A stretch of 64,000 nucleotides of DNA from JAHDHW01 sp965220465 (GCA_965220465.1 CBDCPZ010000021.1:1-64000); one strand, 5' to 3'; shown: positions 42,954 to 52,188, numbered from the stretch's first letter. Numbers and translations are program-made. The notes: a model not told the origin generated them from the letters alone.

Positions 42954-43916
42954 CTACGATTTCACCCCCTTGTGTCCTAATCGTTCAATTAAAAATACGG
43001 AAAGAAAACCAAGTATCATCAATAAAACTACACCTAAAACCATTGGATCATTTTCATATCCTGAAGGAAAAACGTTTTCTTCCAATAAGATTTTCTTTGG
43101 AATTCCTTCTTCAATAATGACATTTCCTGCAGCATCTCTTAACCATTCAACAGGATTGCGCCAGGGCCAGATTTTATTCAAAGAACCCATCATAAAACCT
43201 GTGAGAACTGATAAGGTCAATGATCTATAGTGATTAAAGGTCCAGGATAAAATTCTTGAAATGGTCATCAATCCGGTGAGGCAACCAATCGCGAAAACGC
43301 CCATTACCAACAATTTGTCGGTTGCAAAAGTCTTCAGTGCCGGTTTGACGGTTTCTGTAACAATATAAGAATACATGCCTAACATCAACAAAATAAAACT
43401 ACCGGAAATGCCTGGAAGGATCAAAGCGGAGATCGCAATCATCCCGCAAAAAAATACAAATAACAATGAAGTTGAGCCTTCTGCAGGTGTCAAAACAGTA
43501 ATGCCATAAGCCACGATTGCTCCGATAATCAAACTGAGGATATTTTTCCAGTCCCAGCGTTCAATTTGTTTTCCAATATAAATGGTCGATGAGATAATCA
43601 GTCCGAAGAAAAAAGCCCAGATAAGAGGAGGGTAATTTTCTAAAAGATGGGACACTCCAAAAACGCCAATAATCACTCCAATCGCCATTCCTGTAAGTAG
43701 CAACACTAAAAAATTACCATTGATACTTTTCCAAATTCCGGCAATGCCACCTTCCTGAAAATCAGTGAACAAAGAAGGGCCGAATGCTTTGATCGAATTT
43801 AATAATTGTTCGTAAATTCCTGTGATAAATGCGATCGTTCCGCCAGATACTCCGGGTATCACCTCAGCAATGCCCATGGCCATGCCTTTCAGTGCTAATT
43901 GTATTTTTTCAATCAT
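42954..43916 (-). CDS. DUF368 polytopic membrane protein
   Basis: 320 residues with about eight membrane helices. The N-terminal GMAMGIAEVIPGVSGGTIAFITGIYE is the DUF368 signature, repeated in weaker form in the second half (ALILPGISGSFILLMLG), which shows an internal duplication. Members of this superfamily have been linked to flipping of polyprenyl-phosphate lipids; whether that applies here is inference. It is the first gene of the DUF368-aroE-proline dehydrogenase unit. A perfect TAnnTTTG element ends only 5 bp before its ATG, predicting a leaderless transcript. Confidence 0.88.
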   Translation of the reverse strand: MIEKIQLALKGMAMGIAEVIPGVSGGTIAFITGIYEQLLNSIKAFGPSLFTDFQEGGIAGIWKSINGNFLVLLLTGMAIGVIIGVFGVSHLLENYPPLIWAFFFGLIISSTIYIGKQIERWDWKNILSLIIGAIVAYGITVLTPAEGSTSLLFVFFCGMIAISALILPGISGSFILLMLGMYSYIVTETVKPALKTFATDKLLVMGVFAIGCLTGLMTISRILSWTFNHYRSLTLSVLTGFMMGSLNKIWPWRNPVEWLRDAAGNVIIEEGIPKKILLEENVFPSGYENDPMVLGVVLLMILGFLSVFLIERLGHKGVKS

Positions 43917-43921
43917 GGCTG

Positions 43922-43929
43922 CAAAAGTA
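43922..43929 (-). promoter_or_regulatory. Candidate -7 element placing the DUF368 transcript start at the ATG
   Basis: Minus strand TACTTTTG, a full TAnnTTTG match, with 5 bp between it and the ATG (43914-43916). With the usual 6-7 bp from element to start, transcription would begin at or within a base or two of the ATG. Confidence 0.5.
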
Positions 43930-44017
43930 CATTCTTGGAAGAAAGAAAAGGAATTGTTGAAGGAGATTTTTTAACAGAAAAAGGATATAACGATAAAACC
44001 TGAAATTTTAGGTGATA

Positions 44018-45271
44018 TCAATGCTCTCTGCCTTTTATTTGGCCTCGTGGAGCATCGTCTTCTTTTTCCTTTTGAGCTTTGAGCATTTCATTCTTGTCCG
44101 ATGCTTTAAAATTCGACAAATCTGGCTGGCCTGCATTCACCCAAGCACTATACCATGCGCTGCCAATTGAGTGGATGGAGCCTTTCATACGCTCTTCAAC
44201 CATACCATTCATCCGTTTTTTATAAGCAGTTGCATAAGCTTCACACTGAGTCCGAACAGTTGTTTCACCACGCTGATCAAAACAATATTGTTTGTCCTGA
44301 GGAAAGGTTTGACTCAATTCTTTTTCAATCAATAAAACACTGTCAACCAATGCATTACTACTCAAAACAATGTCCCAATAAAAATCAGATGGATTTTCAA
44401 TATATTCTGCTTTTCCAACAAAATAGTCAAACTCAATGTCTGCAAAAAGCTCAGGAATCCGGCTTTCCCAAAAAGCATGAATACCCAATTGATCTGTGAG
44501 TTGTCCGTTGTAATTTTCAGTCGTGTGCAAAGGAACGTGAGCATCTCCGATATAATGACCAATATCTGCTGAAAGCTGAAGAATCTGTTTTTCATCTTTC
44601 ATTTCAAAAGCTTTGGTAAGTCGATTTTGGGTATGAACCAGATGGTAAGGCAAAATCCCATGTTCTGAAAAATGATCAGTTGCAAAAACAGAGTTACAAT
44701 CTATATTTGAGGCCAACTCACCAAAGACCGATTTCAAACTATCACAATCAATAATCCAATCGTCTTCGTAATATATTTTTTGAATATTATTGAAAAAAAA
44801 GGAGCTATATTTTTTGTAGGAAATGGATATTTCAGAACTATTGAAAATTGATGGAATCAAACCACCAGTCAAAACCAATTCTTCATTTACGTCTTTAATC
44901 AATTCATTATCAAAAACTTGCAACGTATCGTTTTGGCCATTTACAATAAAAAGCTTGGTATGTTTTATCAAAACTTCCGTCCAGTTTCGTGGCAAATTTG
45001 AAAAAGGATATGCTCCCCAACGATCAATATCAATATAGTGTCGCACGGCTTCATGTTTTGTAGCATATCGCCTTTTGTCTGCATCAACCGCGTGTTCGGT
45101 AAGGTATTCGATGTTCTTTTTATAGAAAATCATCATCTCCGGAGGAAGGGTAAAAACAGCCATCCGGTTGATTCGGCGATGAGCAAAAAATCCCCAATCC
45201 TTGTTAAAACTTGTCAATAAAAACAATGAAATAAAAACGAAAACAAAGCCTCTAACTTTTAGGTAATTCAT
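44018..45271 (-). CDS. Zinc-dependent phospholipase C / S1-P1 nuclease-like secreted protein
   Basis: A 417-residue exported protein. I start at ATG 45271, which begins a membrane-insertion signal (VRGFVFVFISLFLLTSF). The frame is open 42 codons further up, but this would overlap the previous gene. Family metal ligands are WGFFAHRRINR, EAVRHYIDID, ADIGHYIGDAHVPLHTTENY and GIHAFWESR, together the trinuclear-zinc pattern of the phospholipase C / S1-P1 nuclease fold. Whether it cuts phospholipids or nucleic acids cannot be told. It follows the DUF4340 gene by 92 bp at the end of the gld cluster. The C-terminus is charged. Confidence 0.8.
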   Translation of the reverse strand: MNYLKVRGFVFVFISLFLLTSFNKDWGFFAHRRINRMAVFTLPPEMMIFYKKNIEYLTEHAVDADKRRYATKHEAVRHYIDIDRWGAYPFSNLPRNWTEVLIKHTKLFIVNGQNDTLQVFDNELIKDVNEELVLTGGLIPSIFNSSEISISYKKYSSFFFNNIQKIYYEDDWIIDCDSLKSVFGELASNIDCNSVFATDHFSEHGILPYHLVHTQNRLTKAFEMKDEKQILQLSADIGHYIGDAHVPLHTTENYNGQLTDQLGIHAFWESRIPELFADIEFDYFVGKAEYIENPSDFYWDIVLSSNALVDSVLLIEKELSQTFPQDKQYCFDQRGETTVRTQCEAYATAYKKRMNGMVEERMKGSIHSIGSAWYSAWVNAGQPDLSNFKASDKNEMLKAQKEKEDDAPRGQIKGREH

Positions 45272-45363
45272 TTTGTTGCTGCGTAAAGATTTCCCTTTTA
45301 AGGGACGAAAGGGTTCCGCGGAGGAATGGCTACAAAATGAATTTCTCCTTTTTGTTTTTCCCG

Positions 45364-46377
45364 TCATGACTTTGAAAAGAAGGAATCGTAAGACCAAAAT
45401 GCTTTACTAAAAACACTTTGCTGTATCAACATGAAATCTCCCCAGCTGCAATCTGCATTCAAGCGAAACACTGGCTGCCCTCCAGTTTCGGGGACCGGAT
45501 TGCCCCATTTATCTAATTTCACAAATGGAAAAAATTTCACTGATTTGACTTCTCCATCACTTTTGGTAAGAATGATATTGCAAAAAGGAATCAAAGCAGA
45601 AATAGAATCCCGTTTTGCATGATCATTTTGAAAAGCTTCCGCGACCATCGATTCAAATCCGGCCAGGTATTTTTCAGGAGTTCCTTTTTGAAAAGGGGTT
45701 GCAATCGCCGGAGTGCTCTCGTAAAAAGGTTCAACTTTATACGACCCTCCAGTTTTACTTAACTTGAAAGACTTATTCTTTTGTTTGGGGTATTCAACTG
45801 AAACAGACTGAATTTCTTCTATTTTTTCACTAAAAACCGATTTGTCTCTCCACTCCTCCCCTTTCAAAAAATATCTTGGCCTTAAACTTCCTTCAAAACT
45901 GGGGATGTGCATAGCAAATGGTTCATCTGCCTCTGCCATAATCATATAAGTTCCGGTTCCACGTTGATCGCCTTTTCCAACATAGTAATTTTTTATCAAC
46001 TGATCGTTTTTATCATAAGCTTCTACTTCAATTCCGAAGGTTGCAAAATCGTTTATAATGTTTTTTGCGGCTTCCTTTGATGGCCTGTATTTAACTTCCA
46101 ACCGACTCATGGTGTGAAGTAACATCGATATTGCAGTTGGCCGAACTTTATAAGTATTATCAATCAGCCAATGATCATCTTTTCTGGTGAGTAAAGATTT
46201 ATTGCCTTCTCTATCGTTTATAAAAATTTTATAGACACTTTCCGACTCCACTGCGAAATCCATTTCGGCAGTTTTTTTATACGACCTTTTTCCATCGTCT
46301 TTTTTACTGGTCATATACCAGGTTGTGCTACCTGCCAAAATGAGAAAAATTATTGCTAAAATTATAGTTCTTTTCAT
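45364..46377 (-). CDS. DUF4340 protein, gliding ABC transporter-associated
   Basis: 337 residues from ATG 46377 (MKRTIILAIIFLILAGSTTW), a membrane anchor with the rest periplasmic. It has the DUF4340 pattern: FAVESESVYKIFINDREGN, a repeated beta domain with DDHWLIDNTYKVRP, and YYVGKGDQRGTGTYM. DUF4340 proteins are frequently encoded beside GldG-like and ABC-2 permease genes. Here it follows gldG by 137 bp, and likely belongs to the same transporter. The molecular role is unknown. A TTG two codons upstream is in frame but less likely to be the start. Confidence 0.8.
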   Translation of the reverse strand: MKRTIILAIIFLILAGSTTWYMTSKKDDGKRSYKKTAEMDFAVESESVYKIFINDREGNKSLLTRKDDHWLIDNTYKVRPTAISMLLHTMSRLEVKYRPSKEAAKNIINDFATFGIEVEAYDKNDQLIKNYYVGKGDQRGTGTYMIMAEADEPFAMHIPSFEGSLRPRYFLKGEEWRDKSVFSEKIEEIQSVSVEYPKQKNKSFKLSKTGGSYKVEPFYESTPAIATPFQKGTPEKYLAGFESMVAEAFQNDHAKRDSISALIPFCNIILTKSDGEVKSVKFFPFVKLDKWGNPVPETGGQPVFRLNADCSWGDFMLIQQSVFSKAFWSYDSFFSKS

Positions 46378-46514
46378 GATCAATAGTTTATTTTTTAGCT
46401 TTCAAAAAATAGCTTAATATTAAATTTTCACCCTCGTTTAACACTTACGTTTTAGTTTTAAAAAAACACTTGAAACTTATTAACACCATGGCGATGCCTC
46501 ACAACTTGAATTAT

Positions 46515-48218
46515 TTACTTTGCATACCTTCTTTTCCGGATAGTAAAAAAGATAACTCCGAAAACTGCTAAAAACAATAAAGGTAAAACGATATTAAACA
46601 TTTGCCATTTGGTTTGTTCTTTCTTTGCTCTGACAGCATCGAGGAGACGAAGTTTGACTTCTTTCCCACGAGCTTCGATTACGCCATTATCATCCAATAA
46701 ATATTCGATACAATTAATCAAAAAGTCTTTGTTAGCAAAAGTATAGTTTTCGTATTTATTATATCCGGTGGGCATGTATTCGCCGGTTTCCCACTTAACC
46801 TGGTTTTTTACGATATCACCATCAGAAATCACAATCATTTTCGTTGGTTCGCTGACTGGCTTGTATGTCACATCCAATTGTTTGAGGCTTTCCAACATGG
46901 TTTTAGACACTCTGTTTTCATATGCAGAAGGAAAAATGCCTTCGTATAAAACGGCGACGGGGATATCAGATTTTGTAAATGTTTCAATTTTTGTTGGGTC
47001 AATTCGCATCATTTCAAAACTCAATCGTGTCAAGTTTGGATACTCTTTGGCATTTTTTGAAGAACTCAATAATACCGTTTTTTTCATATCCGTTTTCACC
47101 ACTACCGAAGTATCGATCGTGGTTGGAAAAAACAGGTTTACACGGTCTAATCCTTTTACAATCGGATGGTTACTTTTTGGTGAAACAATTGGATGAAAAA
47201 ACCACGGAAATAAATCAAACTGAGGAGAATTGCCCATCTGACCAACCTGAAGTGGAATCTTACTACTTTCCATATCTGCCACCATTCTTCCACTCACTCT
47301 GATACCATAATCGAAAAGAAGGTCTGTAAGATTGAGGTCTCTGTCACTCGGCATAAATACACCTCGCCTTGCTATACTATCCAGGTTGACATTCAAAACA
47401 TCCAGCATCCAAATCACCTTTCCACCATTCATCACATATTGGTCAATTTTAAATTTATCTTTTTCGGAAAAGGGAGTTTGTGGTTTTGCAATCATCAAAA
47501 CATCAATCTGGTTGTCCAATTGATAGACACTATCCAGGTTGATCGCTCCGACATCGTAATAAGTAGCGAGTGTTTTTCTGAGGTCAGCAATCTGAATGGG
47601 CTCAAGTTCGCCATGACCAGTTGTATAAACGATGGAGGATCGAAATGATTTTTCTAATTTTTGAATTGCATTGGCAAATTTAAACTCTAAAAGGCTGACC
47701 GAATTGTTGAGTATCATCTCGTCCGATTTTCCGGCAACTTCATTTTCCAACAAATTCACTTTCAAGGTTCGCCCTTTATAATGAATCATTGCAAATGGGT
47801 AAATATAACGCTCTTCAGTGCCATCTACTCCTTTGACTCTCAGCCGGGTAGGCCCGATCCCCTGATCAGCAAGTGCTTTGCGGCGAGCGTTGACATCTTC
47901 AAAAGTTCCTTCATTTGGATCTTCAAAGCTGTATTCGATATATCCGCTAATCGAGCGAAAATCATCCAGCATTTCTTTCGTTGCAGTTTGCAATCTTTTG
48001 AAGCCTGCCGGAAATTCTCCGTCAAGTAAAATATTAATATCAATATTATCGTCAATAGCTTCCAATTGCCGGATTGTAGGAGCTGTCAGTGTAAACCGTC
48101 CTTCTTCTGTCAGATCTATTTTTTTATGAAAAAAATTCCCCAGAACATTCACAAAAACGGCTATTCCAATGAATAGGGCCAATTGAAACAGCGACTGATA
48201 TCTTTTATTATTTGTCAT
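46515..48218 (-). CDS. gldG: Gliding motility ABC transporter auxiliary protein GldG
   Basis: 567 residues: an N-terminal membrane helix (about 9-27), a large periplasmic ABC_transp_aux-type domain, and a C-terminal helix (IVLPLLFLAVFGVIFF) followed by RKRRYAK. Typical stretches are KKIDLTEEGRFTLTAPTIRQL, YSFEDPNEG and QTPFSEKDKFKIDQYVMNGGKVIWMLDV. With GldA and GldF it forms an ABC transporter needed for gliding in Flavobacterium, where its substrate has never been settled. It starts 23 bp after gldF. Confidence 0.92.
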   Translation of the reverse strand: MTNNKRYQSLFQLALFIGIAVFVNVLGNFFHKKIDLTEEGRFTLTAPTIRQLEAIDDNIDINILLDGEFPAGFKRLQTATKEMLDDFRSISGYIEYSFEDPNEGTFEDVNARRKALADQGIGPTRLRVKGVDGTEERYIYPFAMIHYKGRTLKVNLLENEVAGKSDEMILNNSVSLLEFKFANAIQKLEKSFRSSIVYTTGHGELEPIQIADLRKTLATYYDVGAINLDSVYQLDNQIDVLMIAKPQTPFSEKDKFKIDQYVMNGGKVIWMLDVLNVNLDSIARRGVFMPSDRDLNLTDLLFDYGIRVSGRMVADMESSKIPLQVGQMGNSPQFDLFPWFFHPIVSPKSNHPIVKGLDRVNLFFPTTIDTSVVVKTDMKKTVLLSSSKNAKEYPNLTRLSFEMMRIDPTKIETFTKSDIPVAVLYEGIFPSAYENRVSKTMLESLKQLDVTYKPVSEPTKMIVISDGDIVKNQVKWETGEYMPTGYNKYENYTFANKDFLINCIEYLLDDNGVIEARGKEVKLRLLDAVRAKKEQTKWQMFNIVLPLLFLAVFGVIFFTIRKRRYAK

Positions 48219-48241
48219 TTAAATAAATACAAGTGTTTGTT

Positions 48242-48973
48242 TTACCATTTTCTTCTTTCGAGAGAAACCTGAGTCATCATCAAAAACACAGCTATAATGC
48301 TTATAAAATAAATCACATCCCGCGTATCGATTACCCCTCTGCTTATTGAAACATAGTGATAATTTATACCTAACATTTGCACGATATCATCCACTTTTCC
48401 TACAAAAATTGGTAATAAACTCATGAAGTCAAAAACCCAGTAAAAGAAAAAACATAAAAAAGTAGCCAATATAAACGAGACGATTTGATTGCTCGTCAGC
48501 GATGAGGCAAAAAGCCCGATCGCCACAAAACAGGAACCTAAAAATACCAATCCGATATAACTTCCCATGATTGCACCGGAATCCAAATTACCTTTTGGCG
48601 ATCCTAATTGATGAACAGTATAATAATAAAGCAGCGTTGGAATTAATGCAAAAATCAAAAGCATCAGATTAGCAAAAAATTTCCCTAAAATGATTTCCAT
48701 TTCTCGTATCGGCTTCGTCGAAAGCAATTCAATGGTTCCATTCTGCTGCTCTTCTGCAAAAGAACGCATCGTAATCGCCGGTACCAAAAACATAAAAATC
48801 AACGGAGCAATATTGAACAACTGATCCAAAGTCGCATAATTGTATTCTAAAATGCTTGATTCTGGAAAAACCCACATCACCAATCCCATGATAACTAAAA
48901 ACACAGCTATCACGATATAGCCCAAAATGGAACTAAAAAACGCATTGATCTCTTTTTGAAAAACACTTAGCAT
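48242..48973 (-). CDS. gldF: Gliding motility ABC transporter permease GldF
   Basis: 243 residues with six membrane helices; ABC-2 permease type. Characteristic is PLIFMFLVPAITMRSFAEEQ followed by GTIELLSTKPIREMEIILGKF. It starts 116 bp after the unknown gene that separates it from gldA. A block of eight 7-bp repeats occupies that gap, ending about 11 bp before this ATG. Confidence 0.92.
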   Translation of the reverse strand: MLSVFQKEINAFFSSILGYIVIAVFLVIMGLVMWVFPESSILEYNYATLDQLFNIAPLIFMFLVPAITMRSFAEEQQNGTIELLSTKPIREMEIILGKFFANLMLLIFALIPTLLYYYTVHQLGSPKGNLDSGAIMGSYIGLVFLGSCFVAIGLFASSLTSNQIVSFILATFLCFFFYWVFDFMSLLPIFVGKVDDIVQMLGINYHYVSISRGVIDTRDVIYFISIIAVFLMMTQVSLERRKW

Positions 48974-48984
48974 ATTTAGTTTTT

Positions 48985-49045
48985 AGTTTGAAGTTTGAAG
49001 TTTGAAGTTTGAAGTTTGAAGTTTGAAGTTTGAAGTTTGAAGTTT
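48985..49045 (+). repeat. Heptanucleotide repeat (AGTTTGA), 8 perfect copies
   Basis: Eight exact copies of AGTTTGA (48985-49040) plus a partial ninth, in the gap before gldF. Seen on the minus strand it is TCAAACT repeated, right where a ribosome-binding region would be. Slippage could change its length. Confidence 0.95.
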
Positions 49046-49089
49046 TTTAAAAAAAATCCGCAAATCTTCTCATCCACAAATCCCATTCA

Positions 49090-49800
49090 TCATTCTTCAT
49101 TGACCTTTTCTTCTTTATCACCAACTTCCTTAATTCTAATCACATTTCGATCATCATAAATCAATAAACATTTGAATAGTTTTTCCTTGACTTCTTCATA
49201 ACTGAGGCTATTCATTGTATCGAGTAATTTTAAATCATCTTTGATCCATTCTTTTAAATTTTCAACGGTAAAATCTGCAATCTCTCCGGTTTCAAAATTC
49301 AATATTCTTTCAAATTTAACGAGCTTTTTTCGTTCCACGATTCCACTTCGAAATGGTATTCCGGTATAGGGATTATAAGCATGCATCGGGATCTGAACCA
49401 TCCGGAATTCTTCAAAAGAATAATAACAGATTTTTCCTCTGAGTTGGAGACCTGCAAAGATGGCTAAATCTTTTTTTACAGTTCCCTTTGGAAGTTTCAA
49501 ATAAGGAATTCCAGCCAAACTTACACACCAAATTTTATCTAAATCCAATGGAATATTTTCTGTTTCATTTTTTATAAAAACATACTGAATCTGGGTTAAA
49601 AAAGTCTGCGGATTAGTCGCCAAATTGGTTTTCAATTCATCCCAGCTGTAATCTGGTGTATTCGATTGAAATGCTTCAAAACTCAGATACACACCATCTT
49701 TGAACTGATAATTTTTGGTCAAAATCAAGCTATCCACTTGAGCTGAAACTCCAAAAGTAAAGAAGGTAAATAAACTTAATGTCAGGATTTTTAAACCCAT
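49090..49800 (-). CDS. Secreted protein of unknown function inside the gld cluster
   Basis: 236 residues from ATG 49800. A signal peptide is clear (MGLKILTLSLFTFFTFGVSAQ). A GTG at 49812, sharing a base with the gldA stop, is an alternative start. The mature part has no recognised family; it reads LTKNYQFKDGVYLSFEAFQ near the start, a lysine-rich middle and an acidic end. The layout suggests a periplasmic or lipid-facing protein expressed with gldA, which it follows directly, and with gldF after the repeat gap. A role alongside the transporter is inference from position. Confidence 0.65.
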   Translation of the reverse strand: MGLKILTLSLFTFFTFGVSAQVDSLILTKNYQFKDGVYLSFEAFQSNTPDYSWDELKTNLATNPQTFLTQIQYVFIKNETENIPLDLDKIWCVSLAGIPYLKLPKGTVKKDLAIFAGLQLRGKICYYSFEEFRMVQIPMHAYNPYTGIPFRSGIVERKKLVKFERILNFETGEIADFTVENLKEWIKDDLKLLDTMNSLSYEEVKEKLFKCLLIYDDRNVIRIKEVGDKEEKVNEE

Positions 49801-49811
49801 ATTTTTAAACA

Positions 49812-50717
49812 CTATTTTGTTAATTTTTGAAAAACATCTTCCACGCTGCTGACTTCCTTTTTCATTTCAATGATTGTCAATTTATTATCTACAGCAAAAT
49901 GAAAAATGTTCGCCCGAATATCATCATTAAGGCCTGTTGAAAGTTCCCATTTTCGGTCATTTTTTGCTTTGACCTTTTTCACTTTTGGTATTTTTGACAA
50001 CAATTTCTCATTTGCTTTTTCAACAAATTCTACGGTTATAATCGACTCTCCTTTCACGATGTTTTGCAAAGCATCAATGGAATCGTCAGCAACGATTTTT
50101 CCTTTGTTGATGATCAAAACCCGGTCGCAAATTGCCTGAACTTCCTGCATAATGTGTGTTGAAAAAACAACGGTCTTCTCTTTTCCCAATTTTTTGATTA
50201 GGTTTCGAATCTCGATCAGTTGGTTTGGATCTAAGCCAGAGGTTGGTTCATCTAATATTAAAACTTCAGGGTCGTGCAACATTGCCTGAGCCAATCCGAC
50301 GCGTTGCCGATACCCTTTTGAAAGCGCATTGATTTGTTTTTTTTGTTCTCTTTCCAGACCGGTCATTTCGATCATTTCATTCACCCGGCTTTTTTTGTTG
50401 GAAACTTTGTGCAGGCCCGCCACGAATTCCAGATATTCTTTAACATACATGTCTTTATAAAGCGGATTGTGCTCGGGAAGGTATCCGATTCTCCGCCTGA
50501 CTTCCATGGAATTTTCCGTTGTATTAAAGCCGCAAACTTCAGCGGTTCCGGAGGTTTGTGGAATAAAACAAGTGATTATTTTCATAGTCGTTGTTTTCCC
50601 TGCACCGTTGGGTCCCAAAAAACCTAGGACCTCGCCTTTCATTGCTTCAAAAGTCACCGCATCAACTGCATGTTGCTCCCCATAAACTTTTGTTAAGTTT
50701 TCAACTTTTATAGACAT
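49812..50717 (-). CDS. gldA: Gliding motility ABC transporter ATP-binding protein GldA
   Basis: 301 residues. Walker A is GPNGAGKTT (about 35-43), the ABC signature LSKGYRQRVG (about 133), Walker B VLILDEPTSGLDP, and the switch His in FSTHIMQE. The C-terminal 90 residues (EKANEKLLSKIPKVKKVK onward) are the extra domain of GldA/NatA-like ATPases. In F. johnsoniae gldA lies apart from gldFG; here it begins the cluster gldA-unknown-gldF-gldG-DUF4340. It has a well-formed promoter. Confidence 0.93.
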   Translation of the reverse strand: MSIKVENLTKVYGEQHAVDAVTFEAMKGEVLGFLGPNGAGKTTTMKIITCFIPQTSGTAEVCGFNTTENSMEVRRRIGYLPEHNPLYKDMYVKEYLEFVAGLHKVSNKKSRVNEMIEMTGLEREQKKQINALSKGYRQRVGLAQAMLHDPEVLILDEPTSGLDPNQLIEIRNLIKKLGKEKTVVFSTHIMQEVQAICDRVLIINKGKIVADDSIDALQNIVKGESIITVEFVEKANEKLLSKIPKVKKVKAKNDRKWELSTGLNDDIRANIFHFAVDNKLTIIEMKKEVSSVEDVFQKLTK

Positions 50718-51072
50718 TTGCCAATCGACTTTTTTATAAAAAGACTTTAAAAAGAAATCACTATTTTAAAAATCAGTTTTCTAAAGATTTGTTCGCAAAA
50801 CTACTAAATTTCGAAACGATGCCCAAAAGTTGGTGTGCTTCCTTCAAGACTGTTTGAAAACGTCTAATTCTATGAGTTTGTTTTATACAATAAAAGCAGC
50901 TTTCCACACACTTTGAGTAGCTATTCATCAAGTTGAAATTCATCCTTTAAATAATTGTTAAAATTGTCTTGCTTAAAACATATTTATGGATCAGCAACAA
51001 CTTGGAGCATCAAAAAGAGTTTATTATTTTACACAAAAGTTGTATCACTTTCTTAACCAACCTATTTTCATT
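50718..51072. other. Divergent intergenic region gldA / DUF547 gene
   Basis: 355 bp with the gldA promoter on the minus strand. The frame of the DUF547 gene is open from 50986, but the lipoprotein signal begins at 51073, so 50986-51072 is probably leader. No other gene is seen. Confidence 0.5.
50796..50827 (-). promoter_or_regulatory. Bacteroidota-type promoter of the gld cluster
   Basis: Minus strand TTTG (50824-50827), 20 bp, then TAGTTTTG (50796-50803). Both elements match the consensus. Transcription would start near 50789, leaving a leader of about 70 nt before gldA. Confidence 0.7.
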
Positions 51073-52188
51073 ATGAAAAATCATTTGAGCCTATTCATTT
51101 TTTGTGGAATTTTCTTTTTTAATTCCTGTAGCAATTCAAACCAAAACCAGGAAACGGTCAATGAACAATCCGATTCAACAGTTTTGATTGCTTCGAATGA
51201 TCAAAACCCAACTCCTGATACCCCCGATCCTGAAAATAAAATAGAGGATAAAAAGGATAATCAGAAAGTAGAGATTGAAACTCCAAAAAAATCTGAGATT
51301 AAAAAAATAGAAAAAGAAGTCACTGGAATTCAGATCCAACAAGATGCTCCTAAAAAAATAAAAAAAGGAGAAATTCAAATCTCAAAATCATTTGCCAGTA
51401 GCGAGAAAACCGTAGCGATTCAAAATAATAACGAACCAAAAACAAAGAGTGAGGAATCAGTTGCAAATCAAAAAGAACAAAAACTCCAAACTTCAAACTA
51501 CAAACCTAAAACTTCAAACCACAAACTTCAAACTTCAAATAAACCTCCTTTCAACCATGACAAATGGGATCGATTGCTTCGGAAATATGTGAGTGCCGCT
51601 GGAAAAGTAAATTACAAAGGCATAAAAACAGACAAGGCTACACTCGAATCCTATCTCAAAGAACTAGAAGAAAATCCGATTCAGGACAACTGGTCTAAAG
51701 CGAAAAAAATGGCTTATTGGATCAACGCCTACAATGCTTTTACGGTTAAAATGATCGTTGACAATTATCCGGTTTCAAGCATCACCAAATTGCATGGCGG
51801 AAAACCCTGGGATTATAAATGGATAAAGCTGAACGGCCAAACTTATAATCTGAACAACATCGAAAATGATATTTTAAGGCCGGTTTACAAGGATTCCCGG
51901 ATTCACTTTGCAGTGAATTGTGCGGCTCAATCCTGCCCTCCGCTTTTAAATCAGGCGTGGACGGAAAGTAACCTCAATCAATTGATGGACAAACAAGCTA
52001 TTGCATTTATCAATAACCCAAAATTCAATACTATTAAAAAAAGTGAAGTTGAAATTTCTAAGATTTTTGAATGGTACGCAGTTGATTTTGGAATTATCAT
52101 TGATTATTTGAATAAATATTCAAACACCAAAATTGACAGAAACGCAAAAGTTAAATACAAGGAATACGATTGGAACTTGAATGAATAA
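51073..52188 (+). CDS. DUF547 lipoprotein with a repeat-derived linker
   Basis: 371 residues from ATG 51073, chosen because MKNHLSLFIFCGIFFFNSCSN is a lipoprotein signal with Cys at about 19. Residues up to about 155 are a low-complexity Lys/Glu/Asn/Gln linker. Its end (about 137-158) reads KLQTSNY, KPKTSNH, KLQTSNK, the direct translation of the 7-bp repeat found elsewhere in the window (51481-51540). The rest is a DUF547 domain: WDRLLRKYVSAAGKVNYKG, AYWINAYNAFTVKMI, PWDYKWIKL, and HFAVNCAAQSCPPLL with the conserved His and Cys. DUF547 has a papain-like fold suspicion in the literature, but no proven activity I can cite. Confidence 0.85.
   Translation: MKNHLSLFIFCGIFFFNSCSNSNQNQETVNEQSDSTVLIASNDQNPTPDTPDPENKIEDKKDNQKVEIETPKKSEIKKIEKEVTGIQIQQDAPKKIKKGEIQISKSFASSEKTVAIQNNNEPKTKSEESVANQKEQKLQTSNYKPKTSNHKLQTSNKPPFNHDKWDRLLRKYVSAAGKVNYKGIKTDKATLESYLKELEENPIQDNWSKAKKMAYWINAYNAFTVKMIVDNYPVSSITKLHGGKPWDYKWIKLNGQTYNLNNIENDILRPVYKDSRIHFAVNCAAQSCPPLLNQAWTESNLNQLMDKQAIAFINNPKFNTIKKSEVEISKIFEWYAVDFGIIIDYLNKYSNTKIDRNAKVKYKEYDWNLNE
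51481..51540 (-). repeat. In-frame (AGTTTGA)-type heptamer repeat inside the DUF547 gene
   Basis: On the plus strand, AAACTTC/CAAACTT units recur with small changes. Three 7-bp units equal seven codons, giving a heptapeptide repeat. It is the same sequence family as the intergenic blocks at 23467 and 48985. Confidence 0.85.

Noticed and set aside
44823..45220. Plus-strand frames of 60-71 codons
   Set aside because: They lie within the zinc hydrolase gene on the other strand and match no family.
45272..45397. Upstream start of the zinc hydrolase gene
   Set aside because: It would overlap the DUF4340 gene and put a basic non-signal stretch before the export signal.
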